Shown here: positions 8,775 through 17,610 of the stretch, one piece after another
How positions within the stretch are numbered: the first letter of the stretch is position 1
How the letters are laid out: every line of letters starts with the position of its first letter
From: an uncultured Coriobacteriaceae bacterium
GTDB lineage: Bacteria > Actinomycetota > Coriobacteriia > Coriobacteriales > Coriobacteriaceae
Reading direction: 5' to 3'
Assembly: GCA_944320725.1 (NCBI GenBank)
Contig: CALUIM010000002.1
Location: 62,001-126,000 of the forward strand
Length of the DNA: 64,000 bases
The notes under the pieces: model-generated
The model's database searches: none
What the model saw: the letters and a program-made list of their open reading frames with translations, nothing else
What the model was told of the DNA's origin: nothing
Position numbers and translations under genes: made by a program

Positions 8775-8954
8775 TGTCATTTAGTTCAGATTCCGGAGCG
8801 ATGAGGTGAATTCATTGCACCGTTGGTTTATCGTGACGGCATATCGCACGTATAAAGATATAAAACATGGAGCTATTATTCTACAGCAGGCAGGATTATG
8901 CCTTCCGAGGCGATGCGAAGCCAGGCAATGCTCCGGAATCTGAACTAAATGACA
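8775..8954. repeat. 180-bp cassette with perfect 25-bp terminal inverted repeats
   Basis: The left arm (8775-8799, beginning TGTCATTTAGTTCAG) and the right arm (8930-8954) are exact reverse complements over 25 bp and enclose 130 bp of relatively A+T-rich DNA. No coding sequence of credible length is inside, and no clear target-site duplication flanks it. The interior contains two TATAAA-like boxes (8851 and 8859). It is either a MITE-like non-autonomous element or an invertible promoter segment. It occupies most of the 411-bp gap between the flavodoxin and the Cys-rich gene. Confidence 0.7.
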
Positions 8955-9033
8955 AAAAGAGGCCGCGATTTCCAAAAAACTCAGGCCGCGCGTATCATCG
9001 TGCATGAAAAGCAGCTTGGACGGTTGGAGCATC

Positions 9034-9330
9034 ATGAGCACAATACCTCGGGAGACGCCCCAGGGGCGCTATCGGTTCTTCAACCATGCCGCATGCGAGT
9101 TTTACCCGTGCCACGACATGCCGGCAGACGAGCTCAACTGCCTGTTTTGCTTTTGCCCGCTGTATGCGCTCGGTCCCGATTGCGGCGGCAACTTTACATA
9201 CGTGGGCGAGCACAGTGACATCAAGGATTGCTCCGCGTGCATCGTGCCGCATCGGCGCGAGAACTACGACTACATCATGAGCAGGTTTGCCGATATCCAA
9301 AAGCTGGCGGAATCGCGCGATCAGGCGTGA
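9034..9330 (+). CDS. Cysteine-rich small-domain protein
   Basis: This is a 98-residue protein with a dense cysteine pattern: CEFYPCH, then NCLFCFCPLY, then DCGGNF and KDCSACIVPH. It matches the Cys-rich small domain family (PF04071-like), presumed to bind metal and of unknown function, sometimes seen near cobamide genes; none are visible here. ATG 9034 is preceded by TTGGAG; an ATG at 9004 would add ten residues without a ribosome site. It begins 80 bp after the inverted-repeat cassette, whose orientation could affect it if invertible. Confidence 0.75.
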   Translation: MSTIPRETPQGRYRFFNHAACEFYPCHDMPADELNCLFCFCPLYALGPDCGGNFTYVGEHSDIKDCSACIVPHRRENYDYIMSRFADIQKLAESRDQA

Positions 9331-9369
9331 TGAAGCTCGCCCTGCGGCTCGCGCAATGCGACCGATTGC

Positions 9370-10113
9370 CTATATCTCGCCAATCAACGTGTTCTTGGTG
9401 ATGGCGAGGCATTCGCGGAGGAGGTTGTTGGGGAGATACCACGGCAGCGAGTGAGCCGAGATGCCCCACACATCACGAAGCCCCTGCTTTTCGGCAATGC
9501 GCAACGCGCGGTAGAGGTGGAAGTTGTTGGTAACGATGCCGATGCTGGCGTCGTCGCGTCCGATGATCTTCTTCGAGAAGACGAGGTTTTCCACGGTGTC
9601 CGTGGAAGCGCCCTCTCGATGGATGCGCTGCTCGTCGATGCCGGCGCTCACGAGCCAGCTCGCCATGGCATCGGCCTCTGCGCACGGCTCGTTTGGCCCT
9701 TGTCCCCCCGATACAATTACCTGCGTATCGGGGTTCTCTTCGAGGTAATCGCGTGCGGCTTCAAGACGAAAACGTAAGCTGTTGGCGGGGGTTCCATCGG
9801 GTTTAACCTGCGCACCAAGGACGATGAGGTAATCAAGGTTGCGCGGGGGAGTTACATAGGTCGAGCTCATGATGATGCCACTGAGCGCGATCGTTCCCAC
9901 AAGACCGAGCGCAGCGCATACACTTACAACCATGCGGATGACTTTGATAGCGGTGTGGTCGGGCAGTGCGATCCCCGCCGCACCCGAACCGGCGAGCACG
10001 ATACCCATGGCATACCACACGAGGAAAAACGATGTTCCCGAGCTTGCAGCCATGATGGTGACACCGTAGTCGATGCACGCGATGCCTGCCAAGATGAGCA
10101 AACCGTTGAGCAC
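9370..10113 (-). CDS. YdcF/SanA-like DUF218 membrane protein
   Basis: This is a 247-residue protein with two to three N-terminal membrane segments (about residues 1-85) and a C-terminal DUF218 domain. That domain starts at YLIVLGAQV and continues through VIVSGGQGPNEPCAEADAM and SIGIVTNNFHLYRA, all family hallmarks. Relatives (ElyC, SanA, YdcF) act in envelope biogenesis by poorly known chemistry. GTG 10113 is preferred because AAAGGAGATT lies just upstream; the frame runs open about 290 bases further without support. Confidence 0.83.
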   Translation of the reverse strand: MLNGLLILAGIACIDYGVTIMAASSGTSFFLVWYAMGIVLAGSGAAGIALPDHTAIKVIRMVVSVCAALGLVGTIALSGIIMSSTYVTPPRNLDYLIVLGAQVKPDGTPANSLRFRLEAARDYLEENPDTQVIVSGGQGPNEPCAEADAMASWLVSAGIDEQRIHREGASTDTVENLVFSKKIIGRDDASIGIVTNNFHLYRALRIAEKQGLRDVWGISAHSLPWYLPNNLLRECLAITKNTLIGEI

Positions 10114-10221
10114 GCCAATCTCCTTTGGGAAGTGATGTAAATCGGCTCCATTATCATGCATCGCCGTCCGGTAGGGCATTTGGGTACAAGAATGACATCG
10201 GAGGCGGAGAGGGGAGCGAAG

Positions 10222-10377
10222 ATGGAGATGACAGGATTTGAATCGGCTGTTGTACTGGGTGCCTGCATATTGCCGTTGATCCGTTTGGTTGTCGCCGCGA
10301 TTGTGGGGTACTTCGTGGTCAAGAAGGCGGTGCTCGCCGCCCTGCGTGAACATGAGCGTAGCAAAGGACCTCAATAG
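10222..10377 (+). CDS. Small single-span membrane protein
   Basis: This is a 51-residue protein with a hydrophobic span at about residues 10-34 followed by a basic, charged tail (KKAVLAALREHERSK). ATG 10222 follows GAGGGGAG by five bases, which supports translation; ATG 10192 and 10156 are in frame but poorly preceded. I recognise no family. It lies divergent from the DUF218 gene and upstream of clpB. Confidence 0.5.
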   Translation: MEMTGFESAVVLGACILPLIRLVVAAIVGYFVVKKAVLAALREHERSKGPQ

Positions 10378-10422
10378 TATTACTGAGAAAATCTTATATA
10401 GAGACACTTAGATTTGTGTATA

Positions 10423-10466
10423 GGGTCGCATGTGGCGGGAACAATAGTGCCGAACACATGCGACCC
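10423..10466 (+). repeat. 12-bp perfect inverted repeat in the clpB leader
   Basis: GGGTCGCATGTG (10423-10434) and its exact complement (10455-10466) enclose 20 bases, and a smaller GCCC/GGGC hairpin follows. It lies 90-133 bp before the clpB start. It could terminate the small upstream gene, act as an operator, or fold in the leader mRNA. No HAIR, CIRCE or CtsR-type box was seen nearby. Confidence 0.6.
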
Positions 10467-10555
10467 GCCCCGTAGGGCGGCAGCAGGGCGACAAGCGGGA
10501 GACCGGTTACAACGTGCCACCCGCGTGGTCCTGCGACACAAGAGAGGTGATTCTC

Positions 10556-13177
10556 ATGAGAATCGACAAGCTGGCGATGACATCGCGCGAGGCGCTCCAG
10601 ACCGCAATTGGCATCGCAGGTGACGCCGAGGCCGGGGCGGTTGAGCCCATTCATCTGCTTTCGGCGCTGCTGATCGGTGGCGAGCGCAACATCTCCGTCA
10701 TCATCGAGCGTATCGGTGCCGATCCGGCACAGCTTGCGCGCGCGACAACCGAGGCAATTGAGCATGCCCCGAAGGTGTCGGGCGAAGGCCGCGAGATTGG
10801 GCTTTCGCGCGATTTGGTGCGCGTGCTCGAGCGTGCCGAGAAGCAGGCATCCAAGATGGAGGACAACTTCGTTGTCACCGAGCATCTGCTCATGGCGCTT
10901 GCCGAGGATAGGGGCGACGCCGGGCGCGTGCTCAAGGATGCGGGCGTTACTCGTGAGCGCATCGAGGAAGTCTATCAGGAGCTGCGCGGCGATGACCGCG
11001 TGACCTCGGCCGACGCCAAGCCGCAGTACGAGGCGCTCGAGCAGTATGGCCGCAACGTGTGCGATTTGGCGCGTGCCGGCAAGCTCGACCCCATCATCGG
11101 CCGTAACGACGAGATCCGCCGCACCATCCAGGTGCTTTCCCGTCGCACGAAGAACAACCCCGTGCTCATCGGCGAGCCGGGCGTGGGTAAGACCGCGATT
11201 GTCGAGGGCATCGCCCAGCGCATCGTGGCGGGCGACGTACCCTCGACGCTCAAGGATCGCGACCTTATCGAGCTCGATATGAGCGCGCTCGTGGCGGGCG
11301 CCAAGTACCGCGGCGAGTTCGAGGATCGTCTGAAGGCGGTGCTCAAGGAGGTCGAGAAGTCCGACGGCAAGGTCATTCTGTTCATCGACGAGCTGCACAC
11401 CATCGTGGGCGCTGGTGCCACCGAGGGCTCCATGGACGCGGGCAACATCTTGAAGCCGGCGCTCGCCCGCGGCACCCTGCATGCCATCGGTGCGACCACG
11501 CTCGACGAATACCGCAAGTACATCGAGAAGGACGCAGCGCTCGCCAGGCGTTTCCAGACGGTCTTTGTGGGCGAGCCCTCCGTCGAGGACACCATTTCGA
11601 TCCTGCGTGGCTTGAAGGAGAAGTACGAGATCTTCCACGGCGTGCACATCACCGATGGCGCGCTCGTGGCGGCCGCCGATCTTTCCGACCGCTACATCGC
11701 CGATCGTTTCCTGCCCGACAAGGCCATCGATTTGGTAGACGAGGCGGCAAGCCGTCTGCGCATGGAGCTCGACTCCATGCCGGTGGAGATCGACCAGACG
11801 CAGCGCAAGCTTACCCAGATGCAGATCGAGGAGCAGGCGCTCATGAAGGAGACCGACGAGGCCTCTGCCGAGCGGCTGGAAGCGCTTCGCCAGGAGATCG
11901 CCGAGATTCAGGAGAAGCTCAACGTCGAGAAGGCCGGATGGCTCAACCAGAAGAACGCCATCGACCGCGTCCAGGACCTCAAAGGTCAGCTCGATGATGC
12001 CCGCGGCGAGCTGGAGCGCGCAACGCGCGACGGCAACTTCGAGCGCGCGGGCGAGCTGCGCTTCTCGGTGATTCCCGCGCTTGAGCAGCAGGTACGCGAT
12101 GGTGAGGCGGAGATCGAGGCGCAGAAGACCGAAGGCGGCTTGCAGGAGCAGGTCACCTCGGACGAGATCGCCGAGGTCGTGTCGTCGTGGACGGGCGTGC
12201 CGGTGGCCAAGATGATGCAGGGTGAGCTCGAGAAGCTCCAGGGTCTCGAGGACGAGCTGCATAAGCGCGTCATTGGTCAGGACGAGGCGGTTCGCGCTGT
12301 TGCCTCGGCGGTCCGTCGCAGCCGCGCGGGCCTTGCTGATCCCGATCAACCCATCGGCAGCTTCTTCTTCCTCGGCCCCACCGGCGTGGGTAAGACCGAG
12401 CTCGCGAAGGCGCTTGCCGAATGCCTCTTCGACGACGAACGCGCGCTCGTGCGCATCGACATGTCCGAGTACATGGAGAAGTTCTCGGTCCAGCGCCTCA
12501 TTGGCGCGCCTCCGGGATACGTGGGCTACGACGAGGGCGGCCAGCTCACCGAGGCGGTGCGTAGGCGTCCGTACAGCGTCATTCTGCTCGATGAGATGGA
12601 AAAGGCGCATCCGGACGTGTTCAACGTGCTGCTGCAGGTGCTCGACGATGGCCGGCTTACCGATGGCCAGGGTCGCCAGGTCTCGTTCAAGAACACGATC
12701 ATCATCATGACGTCGAACGTGGGTAGCCAGGCAATCGCCGAGTACTCGGGCAAGGACGAGGAGGCCATGCGCCGTGCGGTCGACGAGGCCATGCGCGCAA
12801 CGTTCCGACCGGAGTTCTTGAACCGTATCGACGACATCGTGGTCTTCCACCCGCTCGGCATGGCGCAGATCGAGCAGATCGTCGATATCCAGCTCGAGCA
12901 CGTGCGCGAGCGTCTGGCGAAGAACCGCATGACGCTTACGATCACGCCCGGTGCCAAGCAGATGCTCGCCGTGGGTGGCCTCGATCCGGTCTTCGGTGCA
13001 CGTCCGCTGAAGCGCCTTATCCAGAGCGAGGTCGTGGACTGCATCGCGCGCGCCATCATCGACGGCACGGTGCGCGAGGGCGACCAGGTCACCATCGATG
13101 TCGATGCAAACGGCCAGTTCTTCGTTGCCGCCGACGCCACGGGTCCTGCGCCCACCTACGAGGTTCCCGAGGAGTAG
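10556..13177 (+). CDS. clpB: ClpB disaggregase
   Basis: ClpB is a hexameric AAA+ unfoldase that rescues aggregates with DnaK/DnaJ/GrpE. The 873-residue protein has an N-domain (about 1-145), NBD1 with Walker A GEPGVGKT at 206-213, the middle coiled-coil (about 400-530, Glu/Gln-rich), and NBD2 with GPTGVGKT near 605 followed by the D2 small domain. The length matches bacterial ClpB. ATG 10556 follows GAGGTG by seven bases; a longer frame from 10514 lacks a ribosome site. Confidence 0.97.
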   Translation: MRIDKLAMTSREALQTAIGIAGDAEAGAVEPIHLLSALLIGGERNISVIIERIGADPAQLARATTEAIEHAPKVSGEGREIGLSRDLVRVLERAEKQASKMEDNFVVTEHLLMALAEDRGDAGRVLKDAGVTRERIEEVYQELRGDDRVTSADAKPQYEALEQYGRNVCDLARAGKLDPIIGRNDEIRRTIQVLSRRTKNNPVLIGEPGVGKTAIVEGIAQRIVAGDVPSTLKDRDLIELDMSALVAGAKYRGEFEDRLKAVLKEVEKSDGKVILFIDELHTIVGAGATEGSMDAGNILKPALARGTLHAIGATTLDEYRKYIEKDAALARRFQTVFVGEPSVEDTISILRGLKEKYEIFHGVHITDGALVAAADLSDRYIADRFLPDKAIDLVDEAASRLRMELDSMPVEIDQTQRKLTQMQIEEQALMKETDEASAERLEALRQEIAEIQEKLNVEKAGWLNQKNAIDRVQDLKGQLDDARGELERATRDGNFERAGELRFSVIPALEQQVRDGEAEIEAQKTEGGLQEQVTSDEIAEVVSSWTGVPVAKMMQGELEKLQGLEDELHKRVIGQDEAVRAVASAVRRSRAGLADPDQPIGSFFFLGPTGVGKTELAKALAECLFDDERALVRIDMSEYMEKFSVQRLIGAPPGYVGYDEGGQLTEAVRRRPYSVILLDEMEKAHPDVFNVLLQVLDDGRLTDGQGRQVSFKNTIIIMTSNVGSQAIAEYSGKDEEAMRRAVDEAMRATFRPEFLNRIDDIVVFHPLGMAQIEQIVDIQLEHVRERLAKNRMTLTITPGAKQMLAVGGLDPVFGARPLKRLIQSEVVDCIARAIIDGTVREGDQVTIDVDANGQFFVAADATGPAPTYEVPEE

Positions 13178-13221
13178 CGACGGATAGAAGCCAGGCACGC
13201 CTATAGCGTCATCAAACATGC

Positions 13222-13262
13222 AGCGGGCCGCACAGCTCAATCGCTGTGCGGCCCGCTCGTTC
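13222..13262. terminator. Strong hairpin between convergent clpB and aguA
   Basis: A perfect 15-bp G+C-rich stem (13222-13236 with 13243-13257) and a six-base loop sit between two convergent genes. The T tract is poor on the plus strand, but the position fits a shared bidirectional terminator. Confidence 0.8.
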
Positions 13263-13311
13263 GTAAAAGCCCGCAGCGCCTTGCATGGATGCGCTCCGGC
13301 CTTCAAGCAAC

Positions 13312-14433
13312 TTACTTCACGCGTGCCTTGGGCTGTTGCTGGGTGATGCAGTGGATGTTGCCGCCACCGTAGATCACCTCGCGCGTCATGATGCCGATGA
13401 CCTCGCGATCGGGGTAGGCGGCCTGGATGTCGCGCAGCGCCTGCTCGTCGTTCACGTCGCCAAATTGCGGCACCAGCACCGCGCCGTTGATGGGCAGAAA
13501 GTTGAGGTAGCTGGGTTCAAAGGCGTCCTCCGGCGTGCGGGGCAGGCTGCCCTCGACCAGGTCGATCGTCGACGCCTCTTCCTCGGTCATGTAAACCGAC
13601 TGGCTCGGCATGATCACCTTGTGAATCTTGAGCTTGCGACCGCGCGCGTCGGTTGCCTCGGAGAGCGTCTTGTACGCCTCCTGGCACTCCTTGTAGAACT
13701 TGTGGTTGGGATCGTCGGTCCACATGCAGCACACCTCGCCGGGCGCGCTGAAGCATGCCACGTCGTCCACGTGGCCGTTGGTCTCAAACGGGTCGATGCC
13801 GTCTTTGATCCAGATGACCTTTTCGATGCCGAGGTACTCGCCCAGCAGCTCTTCGATCTGCTCCTTGGTGTACTGCGGATTGCGGTCCTCGTTGAGCAGG
13901 CACATCTCGGTGGTCACCACGGTGCCCTGACCGTCGCAGTTGAACGAACCACCCTCGAGGATGTAGTCGTCGGGACGATACCGCGTGACGCCCTCGATCT
14001 GACTGATCTGCAGGCCAAGCGAGGCGTCCTTGTCCCACGGGAAGTACAGGCCGTCGATGAAGCCGCCGTAGGCGTTGAAGTGGAAGTGCGAAAGCGCGAC
14101 TTCGCCCTTGTCGTTTACCAGAAACGCCGGACCCGGATCGCGGATCCAGGAGTCGTTGTACTCCATGAGCAGCACGCGTACGTTCTCGACGTTGTCGAAG
14201 AGCTCGCATACCGCCGGGTAGTCTTCGGAGTTCACGCCCACGGTGATGGGCTGGAAGCGCGCGACGGTACGGATGATCTCGGCGAAGACCTTCTGCGCGG
14301 GCTTGGCGCCGTTGCGCCAAACGTCGGAGCGGTGCGGCCACAAAATCCAGGTGCGCTCCTGCTCCTCATATTCGCCGGGCATGTAGAAGCCGTCGGCCTT
14401 GGGCGTGGATTGGGACTGGTAGATGGTGCTCAT
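13312..14433 (-). CDS. aguA: Agmatine deiminase
   Basis: AguA hydrolyses agmatine to N-carbamoylputrescine and ammonia. The 373-residue protein is a five-bladed GME-fold deiminase with the family signatures WIRDPGP, EGGSFNCDGQG, NGHVDD and, at the C-terminus, GGGNIHC with catalytic Cys362. Its length is normal. The ATG at 14433 follows GGAAAGGATG on the minus strand. No putrescine carbamoyltransferase, carbamate kinase or antiporter neighbours it, so it is not part of a complete AgDI operon. A LuxR-type regulator is divergent. Confidence 0.93.
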   Translation of the reverse strand: MSTIYQSQSTPKADGFYMPGEYEEQERTWILWPHRSDVWRNGAKPAQKVFAEIIRTVARFQPITVGVNSEDYPAVCELFDNVENVRVLLMEYNDSWIRDPGPAFLVNDKGEVALSHFHFNAYGGFIDGLYFPWDKDASLGLQISQIEGVTRYRPDDYILEGGSFNCDGQGTVVTTEMCLLNEDRNPQYTKEQIEELLGEYLGIEKVIWIKDGIDPFETNGHVDDVACFSAPGEVCCMWTDDPNHKFYKECQEAYKTLSEATDARGRKLKIHKVIMPSQSVYMTEEEASTIDLVEGSLPRTPEDAFEPSYLNFLPINGAVLVPQFGDVNDEQALRDIQAAYPDREVIGIMTREVIYGGGNIHCITQQQPKARVK

Positions 14434-14542
14434 GGCTGCATCCTTTCCTCGCTGGCGAAGCGCGGTGACGCTGTGCATCGGCATCCCGTGGGGGGTGATG
14501 GGGCGCGGGCCGCGATATTCGCACGATGACCATGGCTTTATC

Positions 14543-14568
14543 TTGCGCCTGAGAAGCTGCAGGCGCAA
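14543..14568. promoter_or_regulatory. Dyad in the aguA/luxR divergent region
   Basis: TTGCGCCTG and CAGGCGCAA form perfect 9-bp arms around eight bases, roughly 110 bp upstream of aguA. It is a plausible operator for the divergent LuxR-type regulator or an aguA leader hairpin. Confidence 0.45.
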
Positions 14569-14655
14569 TTGCCCCATGCGGCATTTCAGCACCCATCTGT
14601 TCTGGTAACCTGACCAAAAGTTCTATTCGTCTGTCGAGCGAGACGTACCGCTGGG

Positions 14656-14661
14656 TATACT
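14656..14661 (+). promoter_or_regulatory. Candidate -10 box of the LuxR-type gene
   Basis: TATACT lies 58 bp before the start at 14719. No convincing -35 hexamer was seen at the correct spacing, which may mean the gene needs an activator. Confidence 0.35.
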
Positions 14662-14718
14662 CAGCTCGGCGCATGTTTGCGTTGGCGTATCGAGCGGATG
14701 AATTGAACGGAGCGGCGC

Positions 14719-15483
14719 ATGGGCGAGCCATTGAGCAACGAGATGTGGGAACGCCTGAACGAGCTGGCGCTTTGGATCCATGCGCAAGATGAGGTAAGCA
14801 CGATTCAGCGTGGTGTCGCCGATGCGCTTGCATCACTCGTGCCACACCGGGGCTCGATGTTCGATCTATGTCGTACGGCCGATGGTCGGATTGAGTGCTT
14901 CGATCCCGTAAGCGCCACGATCGCGCCCGAAGCGCTTGCGACCTACTATCGCACCTATGCCGCGCAGGACTACACCACGTGGAGCTTCACCTCCGAGCAT
15001 GCAGTGGCATACCGCGATTTCGACTTCATCGACCCCGCGGTTCGCGATACGACGCCCATCTACAAAGAATGGCTCGAGCCTCTTGGGTTCTACTACGGCA
15101 TGGGCTGTACCATCGTGGAAAATGGTGTGATTTATGGCTCGATCACCTTGTTTCGGGGACGCGATGACGGCGATTTCTCATCGGCCGAGGTTCGCCTGCT
15201 TGCTGAGCTGGGCCGGCACATAGGCGTTCGCTTCTCGCAACTAAGCCCTGGTGGCTTTGATGCCGAGGAATCTCCCGATGCGCTGGAGCGTTGGGCGCGC
15301 GATCTGGGGATTACGGGACGGGAAGGCGAGGTGCTCCGTCTCATGGCTGCGGGCGCCACCAACCGCGACATGGCGCGACAGCTCTTCATCTCGGAGTCCA
15401 CGCTGAAAAAGCACGTAAACGCGGTGTACCGCAAGCTTGGCGTGAAGAATCGTGTGCAGTTTGCGCGCATGCTTCTCGAGTAA
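14719..15483 (+). CDS. LuxR-family regulator with an N-terminal sensory domain
   Basis: This is a 254-residue regulator. Residues about 15-180 form a GAF/autoinducer-like sensory domain, and residues about 190-254 form a LuxR HTH with LGITGREGEVLRLMAAGATN and a LFISESTLKKHVNAVYRKLG recognition region. ATG 14719 follows GGAGCGGCGC. Its divergent arrangement with agmatine deiminase suggests control by agmatine or a related signal; this is inference from position only. Confidence 0.85.
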   Translation: MGEPLSNEMWERLNELALWIHAQDEVSTIQRGVADALASLVPHRGSMFDLCRTADGRIECFDPVSATIAPEALATYYRTYAAQDYTTWSFTSEHAVAYRDFDFIDPAVRDTTPIYKEWLEPLGFYYGMGCTIVENGVIYGSITLFRGRDDGDFSSAEVRLLAELGRHIGVRFSQLSPGGFDAEESPDALERWARDLGITGREGEVLRLMAAGATNRDMARQLFISESTLKKHVNAVYRKLGVKNRVQFARMLLE

Positions 15484-15674
15484 GCCCAGCCTGCACGGCC
15501 TTGCGGGCCCAACCAGCAAATCGATGTTTCGCAGTTTTTCAGCAACGCAATGGTTGGTGCCCATGTTGCTGAGTAGCCCTTCACAGCAGAAATTAAACTT
15601 GCACGTAGTAGGGTTGCGCTAGATGACAATGTGCCGTTGCAACATGGGAGAGCCGGCTTAAACCATTGCATAGC

Positions 15675-15708
15675 GGAAAAAGGCGGTCCGAAGCTCGTCC
15701 GGACCGCC
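15675..15708 (-). terminator. Rho-independent terminator of the membrane-protein gene
   Basis: On the minus strand a 9-bp stem (15700-15708 with 15682-15690) is followed by TTTTT at 15681-15677. It lies 36 bases after the stop at 15744. Confidence 0.85.
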
Positions 15709-15743
15709 GCATGTGGGGCTTGCTGTGGGCGCTTGTTGCGGGG

Positions 15744-16718
15744 TTACTCGGCGCGTGCCATGGCCTGCTCGAAGTCGCGGGTGCCGCGGAAGACTTCCTG
15801 CTTATAGGGATTCACGCCGAGTTTCTTGGCGCGATAGGTGATGTAAGCGAGTGCCGCGATGTTCACCACGAGGGCCGCAACAGAAACCGCGAGGTTGACG
15901 GCGGGGTCGTTCACCGAGTTGGTCGAGAACACCGAGTAATCTTGGAACATGGGGAAGACCTGCGCGAACATGCACCAGAGCGCAAGCGTGTTGGCGCGAT
16001 TCTGGATCCAGCCGCCCTTGTTCCAGAAGAAGTTTGCCACCGTGGGTGCCAGCAGCAGCGCAAGGCCGCAGTACCACGCGTGCGTGGGCAGGCAGTTGTA
16101 GGTGTAGCAGAAGTTCCAGATGTCGTAGGCGATGATGTAGACCCATGTCATGTCGGGCCACAGCATGTCGTGCTTGTCGCGCGAGACGTAAATGCCCCAC
16201 CAGCCGGTCATGCAGAGGATGTTGATGATGCCGGCGAGACCGTTGAAGACGTTATGCCATCCGCCCATCAGGGTTATGCCCTCGCTCGAGACCCAGGTGG
16301 TGCCCCATGCGTTGATGGCGCTCTCGAAATCGGACGCTACGGCGATGAGGATATTGATAGCCACGATCACGAACGGATATGCCTTGAACCAGTGGCTCTT
16401 GCCGATGGAGCCCCACCGATACTTGAGCACCATAAAGCCAATGCACCCGGCGGTTGCCGCGTAGAGTTTGGCGTAGTGGAACCATCCGTTCATATGGATG
16501 TACGTGGGATTGTTGAGTGCCCACTCCATGCCAGCGCCGGCGCAGACATAGATGGCGATGAAATAAGCGGTGAGAATCGCCGGAATCACAAAGAAGCAGA
16601 AGATGCCGCCCGCCTTCGAGCGCCGTGCAACCTCGTTTGCGAGAATGAGGCAGACAAACACCGCAATCCAGCCGATCCATTGGTAGAGCGCATTGGGACC
16701 ATAGACATCGAACAGCAT
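15744..16718 (-). CDS. Polytopic membrane protein, DUF5692-like
   Basis: This is a 324-residue integral membrane protein with about eight to nine hydrophobic segments. It is rich in Trp/Tyr and reads, for example, WTRIDE-free loops such as GGWHNVFNGLAGI and YDIWNFCYTYNCLPTHAWYCG. It resembles the DUF5692 family, for which I know no established function. ATG 16718 is preceded by AGGAGGAGCC on the minus strand. It is divergent from hypB, and a duplicated 15-bp dyad lies between them, so both units may share a regulator. A nickel or hydrogenase-related role is only suggested by position. Confidence 0.7.
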   Translation of the reverse strand: MLFDVYGPNALYQWIGWIAVFVCLILANEVARRSKAGGIFCFFVIPAILTAYFIAIYVCAGAGMEWALNNPTYIHMNGWFHYAKLYAATAGCIGFMVLKYRWGSIGKSHWFKAYPFVIVAINILIAVASDFESAINAWGTTWVSSEGITLMGGWHNVFNGLAGIINILCMTGWWGIYVSRDKHDMLWPDMTWVYIIAYDIWNFCYTYNCLPTHAWYCGLALLLAPTVANFFWNKGGWIQNRANTLALWCMFAQVFPMFQDYSVFSTNSVNDPAVNLAVSVAALVVNIAALAYITYRAKKLGVNPYKQEVFRGTRDFEQAMARAE

Positions 16719-16765
16719 GGCTCCTCCTATCGATGCGAACAGCCAGTTGACCGATTTCAGTCTTG

Positions 16766-16771
16766 TATACT
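16766..16771 (+). promoter_or_regulatory. Candidate -10 box upstream of hypB
   Basis: TATACT ends one base before the first copy of the 15-bp operator-like dyad. TTGACC at 16747 is only 13 bp away, so a normal -35 element is missing. Confidence 0.35.
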
Positions 16772-16772
16772 A

Positions 16773-16809
16773 TTGATGAAACGTCAACATGTAATTGATG
16801 AAGCGTCAA
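16773..16809. promoter_or_regulatory. Tandem 15-bp operator-like dyads
   Basis: TTGATGAAACGTCAA (16773-16787) and TTGATGAAGCGTCAA (16795-16809) differ by one base, each is a near-palindrome (TTGAyG-N3-CGTCAA), and they repeat every 22 bp, about two helical turns. They lie in the divergent region between the membrane-protein gene and hypB. This is a strong candidate for cooperative repressor binding, possibly by the TetR-family protein encoded at 21101. Confidence 0.65.
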
Positions 16810-16878
16810 TATCAGTCGACAGACGGCGGCATGCGGGGGCGTTGTGCGCTCGGCGGCGCGAGAAGAAAGGCGGCAGCG

Positions 16879-17562
16879 GTGGCAGACATTCGCGTGATCG
16901 AAGTGAAGGAAAGCGTTTTCGCCGATAACGACCGCAAGGCAGATGAGCTGCGTGCGCGTCTGCGCCGCGAAGGCATGTTTTTGCTCAACCTCATGTCGAG
17001 TCCGGGTTCGGGCAAGACCACGACGCTGCTGCGCACCGCCGAGGCGCTGCGCGACGAGCTCTCGCTTGCGGTCATGGAGGCCGATATCGACTCCGATGTC
17101 GATGCGCGTACCATGGTGGATGCCGGCGTGCGCTCCATACAGGTCCACACCGGCGGTATGTGCCACCTCGATGCTGCGATGACCGAGCAGGGGCTTGATG
17201 CGCTCGTGGCAACGGGCGGACCGGTTGACCTTGCCATTCTCGAGAACGTGGGCAACTTGGTGTGCCCAGCGGAGTTCGATACCGGCGCCTCGGCAAACGC
17301 CATGATCCTCTCGGTGCCCGAGGGCGATGACAAGCCGCTCAAGTATCCGCTCATGTTCTCGATCTGCGATGTCGTGCTCATCAACAAGATCGATGCCATG
17401 CCCATCTTCGATTTCGACCTCGCGCGCGCAACGGAGAACATCCATCTACGCAATCCGCGCGCCGAGGTTATTCCCATCTGCGCTAAAACCGGCGAGGGCA
17501 TCGAGGCGTGGGCCGCATGGCTGCGCCGCGCCGTTGCAGCGTGGAAGGGCGATGCCGCGTAA
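16879..17562 (+). CDS. hypB: HypB-type nickel-insertion GTPase
   Basis: HypB supplies nickel to [NiFe]-hydrogenase with HypA, using GTP. The 227-residue protein has a P-loop SSPGSGKTT (about residues 40-48), the EADIDSDVDA switch region, the metal-site segment reading GGMCHLDAAM, and a guanine-specificity NKID motif. It lacks the N-terminal His-rich nickel store or CCxGC motif of some HypB proteins. GTG 16879 follows AAAGG at eight bases; the frame stays open upstream to the operator repeats. The gene heads an operon with an Fe-S flavoprotein and hypA, with no hydrogenase subunit visible. Confidence 0.9.
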   Translation: MADIRVIEVKESVFADNDRKADELRARLRREGMFLLNLMSSPGSGKTTTLLRTAEALRDELSLAVMEADIDSDVDARTMVDAGVRSIQVHTGGMCHLDAAMTEQGLDALVATGGPVDLAILENVGNLVCPAEFDTGASANAMILSVPEGDDKPLKYPLMFSICDVVLINKIDAMPIFDFDLARATENIHLRNPRAEVIPICAKTGEGIEAWAAWLRRAVAAWKGDAA

Positions 17563-17610
17563 GAGTCGAGACGCACACGCGCTCTGTCAGACGGATCCAG
17601 AGGAGGACCC

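Noticed and set aside
8781-9041. 86-codon minus-strand frame covering the 25-bp inverted-repeat cassette
   Set aside because: It runs through both repeat arms and has no plausible homology, so it is not a transposase remnant.
10394-13306. Very long open frame antisense to clpB (970 codons)
   Set aside because: It mirrors clpB codon structure in a G+C-rich genome, has no ribosome site and no recognisable domain; clpB explains the DNA.
15560-15648. 10-bp inverted repeat CCCATGTTGC / GCAACATGGG after the LuxR-type gene
   Set aside because: The arms are short and 69 bp apart with nothing supporting function; probably chance.
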